Assembly: GCF_030272615.1 (NCBI RefSeq)
Contig: NC_081415.1
Coordinates: forward strand, 509,551,373-509,615,372
DNA from: Cryptomeria japonica
Taxonomy: Eukaryota > Streptophyta > Pinopsida > Cupressales > Cupressaceae
Length of the DNA stretch: 64,000 nucleotides
Reading direction: 5' to 3'
Shown here: positions 1 through 10,148 of the stretch, piece by piece
Layout: each line of letters opens with the position of its first letter
Numbering within the stretch: position 1 is the first letter of the stretch
Program-made: the position numbers and the translations under genes
The notes under the pieces: generated by a model
Told to the model about the DNA's origin: nothing
What the model saw: only the letters and a program-made list of their open reading frames with translations
Databases searched by the model: none

Positions 1-379
1 TATTTAAATAACTTTCCCTTTAACTTAAGTCCACAAATCAATAAAGTTAAATATTTTAATTTTAACTTTTTAACTTAACTTTATTGATAAATAAATTAAT
101 AATCACAAATCATTATTAAAATCTCTAGTCGATATAAACATTTACCATCAACTGGATATTATCCATAAATCACTGATGATCCTGACTTGGCCCAACTGAT
201 TTACTATAAATAGTAAGTATCCCAAAACCATACCAAAACACCTCAAAATCGCCTGCAATTGAAACTGTCTAGGCCAAATATCCTTAAGATCCCTTAAATG
301 TTCTGGTTAGCCTACGGGACCATGGAGAAAGGGGCAAACGGCAACTTCATACAATATGTGCTAGAAAAGGGACATTACA
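1..379 (-). repeat. Chromovirus 3' LTR, partial (runs off the left edge)
   Basis: On the minus strand this LTR starts at 379 with TGTAATGTCCC, just after a short purine-rich stretch (GCAAAGGGCAGAT) that could be the polypurine tract. It continues to the window edge, so its 3' end is not seen. The same family recurs on the plus strand at 63254-64000: both share blocks such as CATGGTCCCG, GGCTAAC, TTTAAGGG and TTTGGCCTAG in the same order. The stop codon of the chromodomain frame (361) lies inside the LTR, which is common for Ty3/Gypsy elements. Confidence 0.7.
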
Positions 380-1937
380 ATCTGCCCTTTGCAATATTGC
401 TTGTCCTCAAGCAGTTTCACCTCCGGATGCTGCAATATTTGTTCATTTTCCCATGTGGCATCCTCCATTGGCAGATTCTTCCATTTGGCTAGGTACTCTT
501 TGATGGTCCACTTTTGACGCTTTCTCTCCCTGGTATCTATGATAGCCTCTGGAACGAATATCAATTTCCCTTCTTCATCTAGGGGTGGTAACTCTGCTGA
601 TGGAATCACATTGTGACCTAGAACCTTGTTGAGCCGTGACAAATGAAGTACATTTTGAACTTTACTACTTGCCGGTAACTCTAGCTCATAGGCCACTTCA
701 CTGATATGATGAGAAACTCTAAATGGGCCATAAAATATTGGTTTTAGTTTCTTTGCCCCACTTCTCTTAAGTCTAGACTGCTTGTAGTGTTGGAGTCTTA
801 GATAAACCATATCCCCCACCTCAAAACTGCGCTCAACTATGTGCTAATCAGCATGCAACTTTTTCTGATTCTATGCTTGCTGGATATTCTCTTTCAACAA
901 TCTTAGGATGTCCTGACTCTCCTGCAACAAATCCTTTGCCTTGGGCACTCTGCTATCCCTGAGAAGTAAATCCATGAAGTTAGGAGCTTTGTACCCATAT
1001 AAAGCCATGAACGGGGTCATTTTAATGGACATATGATATGTGGTATTTTAGCAATACTTACCCAAATGCAATCATCTAAGCCACGTCTTTTGCTGCCCCG
1101 ATACATAATTCCGGAGATAACATTCAACCCACTTTTTCACTATTTTTGTTTGGCCATCAGTCTATGGGTGATAACTGGTACTGGGAGTGAGCTCTGTTGC
1201 ACTCAACCTAAACAGTTACCGCCAGAACAAACTCAAGAACTTGCTGTCCCAGTCGCTAAAAATATTTCTAGGCATCGCATGTAGCTTAAACACCTCCCTG
1301 AAGAACAAATCTGCTACCTGAACTACTGTATAGGTGGCTGCAATAGCAAAGAAGTGTGCAAATTTAGTCAACCTGTCAGCCACCACATAAATACAGTCCT
1401 TTCCTTGAGCCTTGGGCAATCCTGTAATAATGTCCATCGATATACTCTCCCATTTGTGATTTGGGATCAGTAAGGTTGTAGTAATCCAACTGGAAAGGTA
1501 GGCTCATTTTTGTATTGTTAGCTAACTAGACACTCTCTAACATACTTCAAGACTTCATTCTTAAGTCCTTTCTGCGTGAACCTCTCTCGGTTCTGCCTGT
1601 ATGTTTTAAAGAACCCCAGGTGACCAGCCAAAGGTACATCATGAAATGTTTTTAGAACTGTCATCTTAAAGTTTGAGGAGGGCACTAAGTAGATTTTGTC
1701 CTTGTAGTAAATAAGATCATCAATCACCATGAACTTGTCATCCTGAGTGGTGCCCTTCATCACTCCTGCTACCCATGGATTATGTGCAAACACTTGGAAC
1801 CTAGTTTTGGGTCTAAAAAAGGACAAGTGGCTAAATAGATTAGGGTAAGTGTCATCAAGCCTTAGATTGTTGAGAGAAAGTGCAATTCATGCCTTTTTGC
1901 ATTGTGAGATGTATCAGCAAATTATCATCGAACTACC
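380..1937 (-). pseudogene. Ty3/Gypsy chromovirus integrase and chromodomain remnant
   Basis: Minus-strand pieces of one polyprotein run from 1826 down to 361. 1826-1518 is the integrase N-terminus, with the GHLG...KTY segment of the HHCC zinc-binding region. 1437-1216 is the start of the catalytic core (MDIITGLPK, then VVADRLTKFAHF), with the second Asp region reading FSDWDSKF rather than the usual SDRD. 819-361 is the integrase C-terminal GPF segment (YGPFRV) followed by a chromodomain (LIFVPEAIIDTR, YLAKWKNLP, ATWEN), which defines a chromovirus. Frames are interrupted between the pieces, so the gene is dead. Sequence upstream of the zinc-binding region is missing: element A begins at 1938, and the far flank (21258) already lies near this element's primer site. 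Gag, protease and RT were therefore probably lost before element A arrived. Confidence 0.8.
1933..1937. repeat. Target-site duplication of element A, left copy (CTACC)
   Basis: CTACC directly precedes the TGTTG end of the left LTR and is repeated at 21258-21262 directly after the CAACA end of the right LTR. A perfect 5-bp duplication is what Ty3/Gypsy integration leaves, and it fixes both outer boundaries of element A. Confidence 0.9.
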
Positions 1938-2805
1938 TGTTGACGTGTATTTTATACACAATCATACACAGAATAAAATACCAATAGGCATCTTATCCTC
2001 TCTTGAGAAAATAGTCTCTAACTGCTGAAGATCTGCAAAAAGGATCAGTTAGGTGGACTCCAAGGTTCTTTTAGTGGGGTCTCCACGTGTGGACAAGCTT
2101 TTTTAGTGGTATGATGTGATTTGCTGTTTCCTCCAAGGGGTCTTACGTATTCAAAGCTCGAAGATTTTACTAAACTAAAAGGAACTTTCAAAAAAAAAGC
2201 AAAAGATAGGGTTTTAAGAGGTCTAATCTAGCCTAACCCTATGAATGACTTAGCATGGACGAGATTTGGCAAGACTCAACCAACTTCAATTTTGCCATCA
2301 GATAACAACTCAATTGAAATTAGTGCGATCTTCTAAGGTAATATGATGGTATTCAATGCATCAAAGACCAAGGATACTACTACGAAGGTACATATCCAAG
2401 ACACAATGATAATTGAAGATTAAGGACTCAAAGTGTTCTCCAGTCGACCACGCAAGGCTTTCCTACAATCAGCAAGAAGCTAGTGGTTTGGATTGCGAAT
2501 CCTACCAAATATCAAATCTCACACTTAGTCTTTCAAATTAACAATCTACTTCGATTGAGCATGATTCAAGTACGCCAAACAACCATGAAGATAACTCAAG
2601 AAATTTGCAACAAAACACCATAACTTCAATATTTTATTGATTTCCAAGTCATCATGTACAACAATTGCTTGAATTTCTCTCTTCAAGGCTCAATCTTGCT
2701 ACAAAATAAAAATTGCTTCTAACTCTAATCTCTCTTACATCAACTATTGACTCTTGCTCTATTGACTATTATCTGACTATTACCAAATGAAATGAAAAAT
2801 AGGGG

Positions 2806-2895
2806 TATAAATAGCATCCCCAGTTACAATGAAAGGTCCAGATTGAAAACAAATCAATGGACAAGATCATGACACCTAAACCCTAATTAGGGTTT
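2806..2895 (-). promoter_or_regulatory. Putative LTR core promoter: palindromic telo-box-like block and TATA box
   Basis: AAACCCTAATTAGGGTTT (2878-2895) is a perfect 18-bp palindrome containing the plant telo-box core AAACCCTAA. Downstream on the minus strand TATTTATA (2813-2806) aligns with TATATATG in copy 2 and TATATATA in copy 3. The intervening words (CATGATCT, CC-TTGAT) are also shared between families. The block lies after the U3 gene and about 0.87 kb before the LTR end, where a retrotransposon promoter belongs. Function is inferred from conservation and position. Confidence 0.6.
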
Positions 2896-2997
2896 GTTAC
2901 AAATGACCTCCTTTTTACTGAACAATATTAAATACATAGCCAAATATTAAATTCGGCACAAAAACCTAGGAGGTATCAACCAATGAGAAATAAGATG

Positions 2998-5900
2998 TCA
3001 TGTCATCTGTAACAACCTTTCATCTAGAATCCTATTCCCTTTCCAATTCTCTTTCTTAGCATATGCAATGAATTTTGTCACGATTCCTTCGATTTCTGTG
3101 ATTGGAATCTCGGGAAGATTCTTGATACTCTCTTCTAAGTGGATAACCTGATCGAATGCATCTAGAAGAGCTGCGTCCCAAGTAGGTTCAAGTTCCTTCG
3201 TTCTATCAATCAGGAGCATGGTAGCATACATCTGATCATACTGCTCATCTGTAACATCTGCGTCCTTGCGAAAGATGATCTTGATTCTATCCTCAAATTC
3301 TTGCATATCCACATCTGTCTCGACCTCGATCCTTCTGCCAAGAATGGTACGAAGTACCTCAAATACTCTGTCCTGGATCGGATTGATCACCTCCTCAACT
3401 TGGCCACATCTAACACCGATGTCCTCGAAGAGAACACTCTTTATATGGAGTAAGGTTGACCACTGAAACAAACTGTGAGAATCACCTTCTAAGATCCTCT
3501 CCTGCGCTAAAATTCTTCTGGATGTGTGTCTTATAACTTTCAAGACAGGGATGGTAACGTCCTTGGTATGGGCAAATGCAGCTACTGTTACCATCAATCT
3601 GTGGATTATCTCAAGAACTTGGATAGCCTGATGAGTGATCTTCGACATCCTTGTAACAAACTCTATGGCCACTGTATGAGATCTATCCATCCAACTACAT
3701 GTACGCTGGACCAGGTTCCTGAATCTCTCTGCTTCATTGATTGATTGAAGGGGCAATGCTTGCACTGGTGATCTAACTGGATCCTGACGTCCCAAAGGTT
3801 CATTGATGTGACTGAAATATGTTCTCCATGCACCGACCTCTCTCTCAAGCTTTCTATTCCTTTCCACTTCTTCTCTAAGCTTGTCTTTCAATGCTTCAAA
3901 TGTGTCGGTAGCATCATCCATTGTCTGCTCTGCTGTGGACGGTCCTAACTCAATAGTCTGTATATGATAGTCCTCTGCTAGGATCTCACCCTCATATTTA
4001 TCTGCTGCCGGTGTAGCTATCTGCAGTTTTCTGGATCCAGTCTCATCTCGAATCATCTTGGACATCTTTGTAGCCTTCTTCTTCTCTGTTATCACATGTG
4101 AACGTCCAACAAGGCTCTCTAAATCAATTGCACCGTCTTCGTCCTCTACGACGATCACCTTAGTCAATCTTTCTTTCAATCAATCTGGGATATTCGATCT
4201 TGTTTCTTGAACTTGAATCTCTTTATGTACTATTTCTTCTTCTCTGGGAGGAGATGTCATTTCATTATCATCATCTAAATCATAGTCTTGGAGAGATCCA
4301 TCTGACGAAACATGCTGTGCCCGTCCTTCCTCCTGCCTGTCATTCTGTACCATCGACTCCATGGATTCTTCCACTCGAATTGTTCTATCCTCTGGTCTGG
4401 AAGAAGTACCTGGTATTTGATCTTTGTTGGCACCTTGCTTTTTCTTGGAAGGCTCTTTCTTTTCTGATCTTTCCTTTCTCTTTGAACCTCTCGAATGGAG
4501 ATTGCCCTCACTGGCACATCGAAGGTTACCTTCACCTGAATTCCTAGGATTAGGATTGCCTTCACTCACACTTGCTCCACCTTCGGCTGGTTTCTCTTCC
4601 AAAGTAAAAGACATAGCTATGCCTTGTTCTCTCAACTTCTGATGCTGAACGTCTACCCATCTGCGAGTACAAGACAAGACTGGTGCCATCAAATCATCTA
4701 AATCCACGACCTCGGGCTCATTCCAATCCAACCTTATTGTTTTGCTTTCTCTATCATAGGAAGACTGGATGTGCCTGCCATTGTCCTGAGCTTGGTCGGC
4801 CACTCTGTAAATCCTGCATTTCCTGATGAAATCCAAAGGCAATCTAGAATGTATTTTTCGTTTCACTTCAAGATCATCTAGGAGGTTCATCATAAAATCT
4901 TCAATTTGGTGCTCATGTCTAAATCTTCTACCGACCGTCTCCTCTAAATGTCCATGTGGATCAAAGCTCTCTCTCCAAGCAAAAGATGAAAAAGAATACA
5001 AGGCTAACTCCTTCTCTGCGTCATCCATGGCTAAGACATTAGGACATACCTCAACTGAATTACCCAAAATAATAGGTACCTGGACTCCATTCTGATGTCT
5101 GTGTCTGAATGCCTTCACATATGCTGCCAACTGCCTTGTTACTTCAAGTAACACAATTCTGTCTGTCGGGTACCTCGGCAACATGTATGGAGGTAAAGGA
5201 CATCCATGCACTCTAATGTAAGTGAACTTGGGAAACTGAATGAACCAAGCACCGTACCTCTTGATGAACTCCTGGGCATCCTGAGATAATCTGTTGTGAA
5301 TTCCACCTTGCAACGTCCTTGTGATGTTCATCGTGAAAGTATCATTGACTAACTTGTAGTTCTTCCCTGGCGGATGATGCAAGTAAGTATAGGATTCACA
5401 AGCTCTGACCTCGTCGGGTCCTCTTCCAATCACTCCTCTGTGAGGTAGTCCTGCGTACTCAACACTCCTGATCAAAGCATAGATGACGTATGAACTCATG
5501 TGGAAGGACTTAGTAGCCCTGAGTCTCCTGAACTGTACGTCTAAGCAATGGCTAATTATCCTAGCCCAATGTATTGTACCCTTTCCTTGAACAATCACCT
5601 GGATGAAGTAGAACATCCACTTCTCAAAATAGAAGGCATGAGGTGCTCCTGTAACTCTGTTGAGCATGGTAATCAAATCTCTGTACTCCTCCTGGAAATC
5701 AATCCTGTGCGGTGTGTTCGGTACCTTGCTTAGACGGGGACGACTCTTAAGTAGCCAGTTCTTATTGATTATGCTTAGGCAAGCATCTGGATCATCATCG
5801 TACACTGATCTGGCTCCTTCAATGCTCTTGTATATCATGTCCCTGTGCTCTGGAAGATGGAAGGCTTCACTTATGGCTTCCTCTGAAAGGTACGCCAAAG

Positions 5901-6219
5901 TGTTTCCCTCATTGGACACAATTGTCCTGGACTGTGGATTGTAGTGACGGGCACACTCGATCATCAACTCATGGCACTGAATAGCTGGAGGAAAACCGGC
6001 CGCCTTGATGATGCCACTCTCGATTATTCTCCGGGCGACAGGTGATGGCTTGCCGATGTAAGGGACCTCTCGAAACTTGTTTGTGCTAAAGTTCCCCAAG
6101 TTGGTATCTCCAATGTTGCTCCACTTTGACACGATCTTGGTCTCCACTTCTTCGGTCTTCTGATCTTCTTTCATGAGAGCTGAGCGACTGGTGGATGCTC
6201 CCGCCTTCGGGGTCGCCAT
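2998..6219 (-). pseudogene. U3-encoded protein of unknown function, one nonsense codon (1,074 codons)
   Basis: I chose ATG 6219 (MATPKAG) because a 3' splice-like TAG lies just before it; an in-frame ATG also exists at 6258. The N-terminal half (residues about 30-480) is a folded-looking domain conserved in copies 2, 3 and 4: IIKAAGFP...IQCHELMIECA near 70-90, LAYLSEEAISEAFHLP near 108-123, EEYRDLI.MLN and WMFYFIQ near 177-207, NDTFTMNITRTLQGGIH near 292-308, and YGAWFIQFPKFTYIRVHG near 322-339. A Lys/Glu-rich tract (RGSKRKERSEKKEPSKKKQ, near 580-600) could be a nuclear localisation signal. The C-terminal third has RDETGSRKLQIATP, a charged helix likely to form a coiled coil, and further helices. 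I see no signal peptide or transmembrane segment, so it is not an obvious envelope protein. TGA at about 4178-4180 replaces the Trp codon kept in the other LTR. I recognise no known family. Confidence 0.75.
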
Positions 6220-6432
6220 ACCTACACAACATTTCATTATAAGAACTCGATTTTGCAATGAATAACGTAAATAAGAGAGAGAAGTTTTTTAGGAAACGTC
6301 ATGATAAGTCTCTAGAGTTATCATTTCCTAAAAAACAACGATTGAGCTAAGAGATTCAAAATTCAAAACTTCAAAATTTGAAATATGACGATGAATGAAT
6401 GAAACAATAAAAATTAAATCGCCATACCTCAA
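6220..6432 (-). promoter_or_regulatory. Leader segment with a candidate 3' splice site before the U3 gene ATG
   Basis: On the minus strand, TTCTTATAATGAAATGTTG is followed by TGTAG, whose G is at 6222, three bases before the ATG. Copies 2 and 4 have the same arrangement with a clear ACTAACTT branch-point-like word. A donor-like GAG|GTATGG lies near 6424. Splicing is inferred from consensus and conservation only. Confidence 0.4.
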
Positions 6433-7154
6433 TAGAGAGCTAACTCTAGAATGCAAAAAGGAAAAGATCGCCTAGGCAAAATTGAAGTATAAATGATCTT
6501 CAATATTATCTCCTCAAAAGATGAATTTAGCCACCTTTGGATCTCAACGTGATCTCCAAGTCCTTAGCAAGTTCGCTCAAATGGATCCTCAAGTTCGCAC
6601 AAACAAATCTTCCAAGTCTCGCGCCTTTGTCGTGGTCTTCAATCCTTGGGAAATTCGCTCCAATGAAGTCTTCAAAATATCGCATCACCCTTTAATAGAC
6701 TTAGCGCCACCTTTGGTTTAAATTCGCACCACACACATGAAACACTTCGCACTATCTTCGCTTTTCCTTAATTCGCATGTAGAGGGCAAAAATGATTATG
6801 TGAAAATGATATCTGTCACCCTCCATATATAGCGCTTGTATCCATTTATCCCTTAGGCCGACTTGGAGATAAAACCACTTTTAAAAATGATTTTTAAATT
6901 AAAATGACAAGGCCGACCTCCCTTTGTAGCGCTTCAAATTCGATTTTTATTAATTAATTAATTAATTATTAATGCCTTACGTTTTTTAATTTGCAAATTT
7001 CGATTTTAATAAAGGCAAAAATAATTAATAAAAGATCAACGCCATATTAAATGCTAATTAAATTAGATTTTCAATTTTATCGAACTTAGCATTTAAGGAA
7101 ATTTGAATTGTTTATTTGGCCCCAAAACTATGAAAACAAAGGGGACGTACCTCA

Positions 7155-8755
7155 TCGCTCTGGTCCCTTGGAGAGGGACAGGAGCGATTCATTATTTTGT
7201 CTTGATTTTTGCATTTTCTATGTTCAACTCCTTCATCTCCACGTCCAAAATCGATCATTTTATGAGGTTCTTCAAATTTGATTGCCTTGCATGCGTTCAT
7301 AAGTGCCCTTGGGTGTTCATCGCCCTGGTCCTTGTCCAAAGGACAGGAGCGATCTTCAAATTTCCACGTTCAATATGCATCTTTGACCTTCGATCTTTCA
7401 TTGTGATGTTTTCCAAACGCCGTCCCTTGCCTTGCTTATCCTCGCCTTGCCTCGTTTTGAAGGAACATGAATGCTCTTGATAGGATCGCGCTGGTCCTTG
7501 TCCAAAGGACAGGAGCGATGTGAGTCTTTTAGCTTGACTCAGCAACGTTTGGACGTTCAAAACTGTTGCATGTTATCTTCAAATGATGCCTTAGACCTTA
7601 TATAGCCTTATGAAGCCTTGACTTAGCACGAACTTGGGGCAAAATTGAGAATCCAAAGCAAATCGCCCTGGTCCCTTGGAGAGGGACAGGAGCGATATGG
7701 TCTCCATGTTCAAAACGATGATCATTTTACGTTCAAAATTTCTGTGTATCATCTTCAAAAGGCACGACGGACCGTCTAAGACCCAGCAAAATCTTGTCCT
7801 TACGTAAATCTTGCATGAAATGACCAATATACTTGACATCGCTCTGGTCCCTTCCTGAGGGACAGGAGCGATCTAGGTCTTAGTGTGCAAATCTCCTCAT
7901 TGTGATAACCTTTAAGCGCTTGTGCTTGATGAAGACGCCTTGAAATGTCCTTCGCCACCTTGTCTTGACTTGGATCGATCTTAAACTTAAGTAAAAAGGC
8001 AATATAACCATTGCATCGCCCTGGTCCCTTGGAGAGGGACAGGAGCGAACTACCTCTTGTGGCTCTTATTTCACTTTGTCAGGTTCCAAGTTTATATTCA
8101 ACGGACTTGTCATGCTCTACTCCATTCGTCCATGCCTTGACATTGTCTGCAACTTGGCCAGAAAATCATTTATACCAAAAATCACTCTGGTCCCTTCCTG
8201 AGGGACAGGAGCGAACTGGGTCTTAGCACTCTTGTGGACGTCTAAAAAAATCTTCAATTTGTATTCAACGCGTTCATCTCATGTTTTCTCTTGCTTTTGA
8301 ACGTAAACTTGCCTTGGTTTTTGCCTGGATTTTGCCTAATGAAGGATATCGCTCTGGTCCCTAGGAGAGGGACGAGAGCTACAAGGTACTTCGCCCTGGT
8401 CCCTTGGAGAGGGACAGGAGCGATTTGGTCATTCTAGGTCATTCTCCTTCATTTTTGCATCTCAAATTATATTCATTTGGTAAAGCATCTTCCTTTGGAC
8501 CCTTTCAAATTATCAAGTCATCGAAATCTCGCAAGGACAAGGCAAAATTGAATTTATAGCTCCGGTCCTTCACTGAGGGACAGGAGCGATTTTTCTCCTG
8601 GAGGCATTTCTGTGCTCATGAAAATCTTCAATTTATATTCAATGGAAAGATCTCGCCTCTCTCTATCATTTCCAATTCGTAATTCATCTTGACCCTGTAG
8701 GAATAGTAAGATATTTGAGAACGAGCTCCCGTCCTTCACTGAGGGACAGGAGCGA
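7155..8755. repeat. Array of 11 copies of a 33-bp imperfect palindrome, period about 165-177 bp
   Basis: Copies start near 7155, 7320, 7486, 7663, 7839, 8016, 8182, 8349, 8391, 8557 and 8723. Spacing is 165-177 bp except for one 42-bp step (8349 to 8391). Left arm TCGCYCTGGTCCCT and right arm AGGGACAGGAGCGA pair at 12-13 of 14 positions around a short loop. Copies 2 and 3 read GTCCTT...AAGGAC where most copies read GTCCCT...AGGGAC, a compensatory change. Sequence between copies is only vaguely similar (recurring TTCAATTTATATTCAA-like words), so this is probably an old tandem repeat of about 170 bp in which only the palindrome stayed conserved. It lies in the leader between LTR start and the gene. 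Confidence 0.9.
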
Positions 8756-9201
8756 TTTTGCTCCTACAGGCCAAAATATCATGATTTTACACATTTTATC
8801 ACTTCACAAGGCGAAAACAAATCATTTGAAATGCCTAGGATCAAAAATCAAAAAGGTCAAAATTTGGTCAAAAATATTCAATCGGACAAAAATTCACATT
8901 TCACTTTCAACACTTAGACAAATTAAAGCTCTGCATCAACATTCCAATTGAAAATTAGACCATTCTGGCGAATTTATTTCATTCAAAATTTGCATCCTAG
9001 AAAAGGAAACTCAAAAAAACTCTCAAAAACGACTGGATTCTGGCCTGAAAAGACAAAATTTAAAACCCTAAGGCTTGACCCTAAATCTAGACGACTAACT
9101 GACTAACAAAATCCTAAAAACGAAAGCGAAAACGAACGAAAAACAAGCAAAAAGAGGGGGTCCCCATTTGCGATGGGGCGATGTGTGAAATGGTCACAAC
9201 A

Positions 9202-10148
9202 TCTGGCGACACCACTGAGAAATGTTGCAAAACATTTGGGAATCAATCCTTCTAAAAGAAAACTCAGAAAACTTCCCTCAACAAATCCAGGAGTTAAGAA
9301 ACACTTACAAGAAGAGACCATCATATTGAGACAAAGTATCAAGTCCACAGTTACCCATGTGTGTGCAAATGCGTTAATTCCCCTCAACAAGACCATCATG
9401 ATCTCCAGGTTCCCCTGTGATAAGCTACGTAGTTAGTCTAAACTCCAAAAGCATCCTGGATAGAGCCTCGCTGCCAATCAGACGTCCATAGTCCTGACGA
9501 GGTTATCGCCGCAAGCTCATGAACATTGCTCCATTGCCAGCCAGGCATCTATAGCCCCGATGGAGTTACTCGTAAATTCCCTCTAGCCAATTTGATATTT
9601 CTTTTTAGCTCATTTCTTTTCTTCTGATTTTTCTCATTTTTTCATCTTTTCTTTTGATACTGCTTTTCAGTTCCGTCAATTCTTTGGCTCGTGAGTAATG
9701 AAACTCACTAGGGTTTGAGGATTGCGGTGGCGCTGAAGCTAGACTTTAGATTTTTCACTGATCACAGCTTCGCCTGTAAACCATAATGACTCGGAGATTA
9801 TAAGTGTGTGAAAATATAATAACTGGAGGACAAAAATACGTGAGTTCAATAAGCTAATCTACTTCAATGCAAATACGTCCTGACTCAAAGCTTCATTAAA
9901 AGAAACTCCCTTTGTTGTTCCAAAAGACCTCATGATTTTCCAAATGCATCCAACAATCCAGCAGGAAGTCAGAGCGTTACATAACAAAATCACCCAACGT
10001 CAAATGGTACCCCTCAGGACAAAACAACTAACCTAAAACAAAAACACCTAAACTAAAACAAAAAAACGAAAACAAAACAAAACAAACAGAAACGAAAAAC
10101 AACGAAAGCAAACTAAACTAACTATGTACAAGGGAAGGCCTTGGCATT
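9202..10148. other. Non-coding 3' interior of element A between pol and the 3' LTR
   Basis: I see no supported gene here. On the minus strand a purine-rich tract (complement of 9598-9666) and a T-rich stretch (complement of 10031-10110) lie between the pol stop and the LTR. No polypurine tract abuts the LTR. Instead the plus strand next to the LTR end reads TC then TGGCGACACCACTGAG, which resembles a primer-binding site in the opposite orientation. 9450-9560 contains a diverged direct repeat (GCCAATCAGACGTCCATAG and GCCAGCCAGGCATCTATAG). Confidence 0.6.

Larger units (their letters stand above)
1938..9201 (-). repeat. 3' LTR of element A, 7,264 bp, carries a protein gene in U3
   Basis: The LTR is read from 9201 (TGTTGTGACC) down to 1938 (...GTCAACA). 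Both ends are fixed by comparison with the other LTR and by the target duplication. In transcription order it contains a start-proximal inverted repeat (CCCCAT...ATGGGG), a leader with an 11-copy 33-bp palindrome array, a roughly 1,070-codon frame, the AACCCTAATTAGGG/TATA block and about 0.87 kb of R-U5 with an AATAAA near 2633-2638. LTRs of a few hundred bp to about 5 kb are usual in plants, so 7.3 kb is exceptional. Apart from the array and the gene, the long non-coding stretches (1938-2805, 6433-7154, 8756-9201) show no further feature I can name. Confidence 0.92.

Noticed and set aside
2998-6258. The long frame as an ordinary host plant gene
   Set aside because: It lies within LTR boundaries defined by target duplications and recurs at three other loci in LTRs, so it belongs to the element.
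7103-8226. Several 70-125-codon frames on both strands
   Set aside because: They run through the 33-bp palindromes and differ between LTR copies; no conserved protein motif.
7155-8755. A CRISPR-like array (33-bp palindromic repeats at regular spacing)
   Set aside because: Units are imperfect, spacers are about 135-145 bp and partly similar to each other, and the array sits inside a plant LTR. No cas-like gene exists.
9103-9436. Frames crossing the LTR/interior boundary at 9201
   Set aside because: They span the LTR junction and have no match in the other LTR copies; chance frames.
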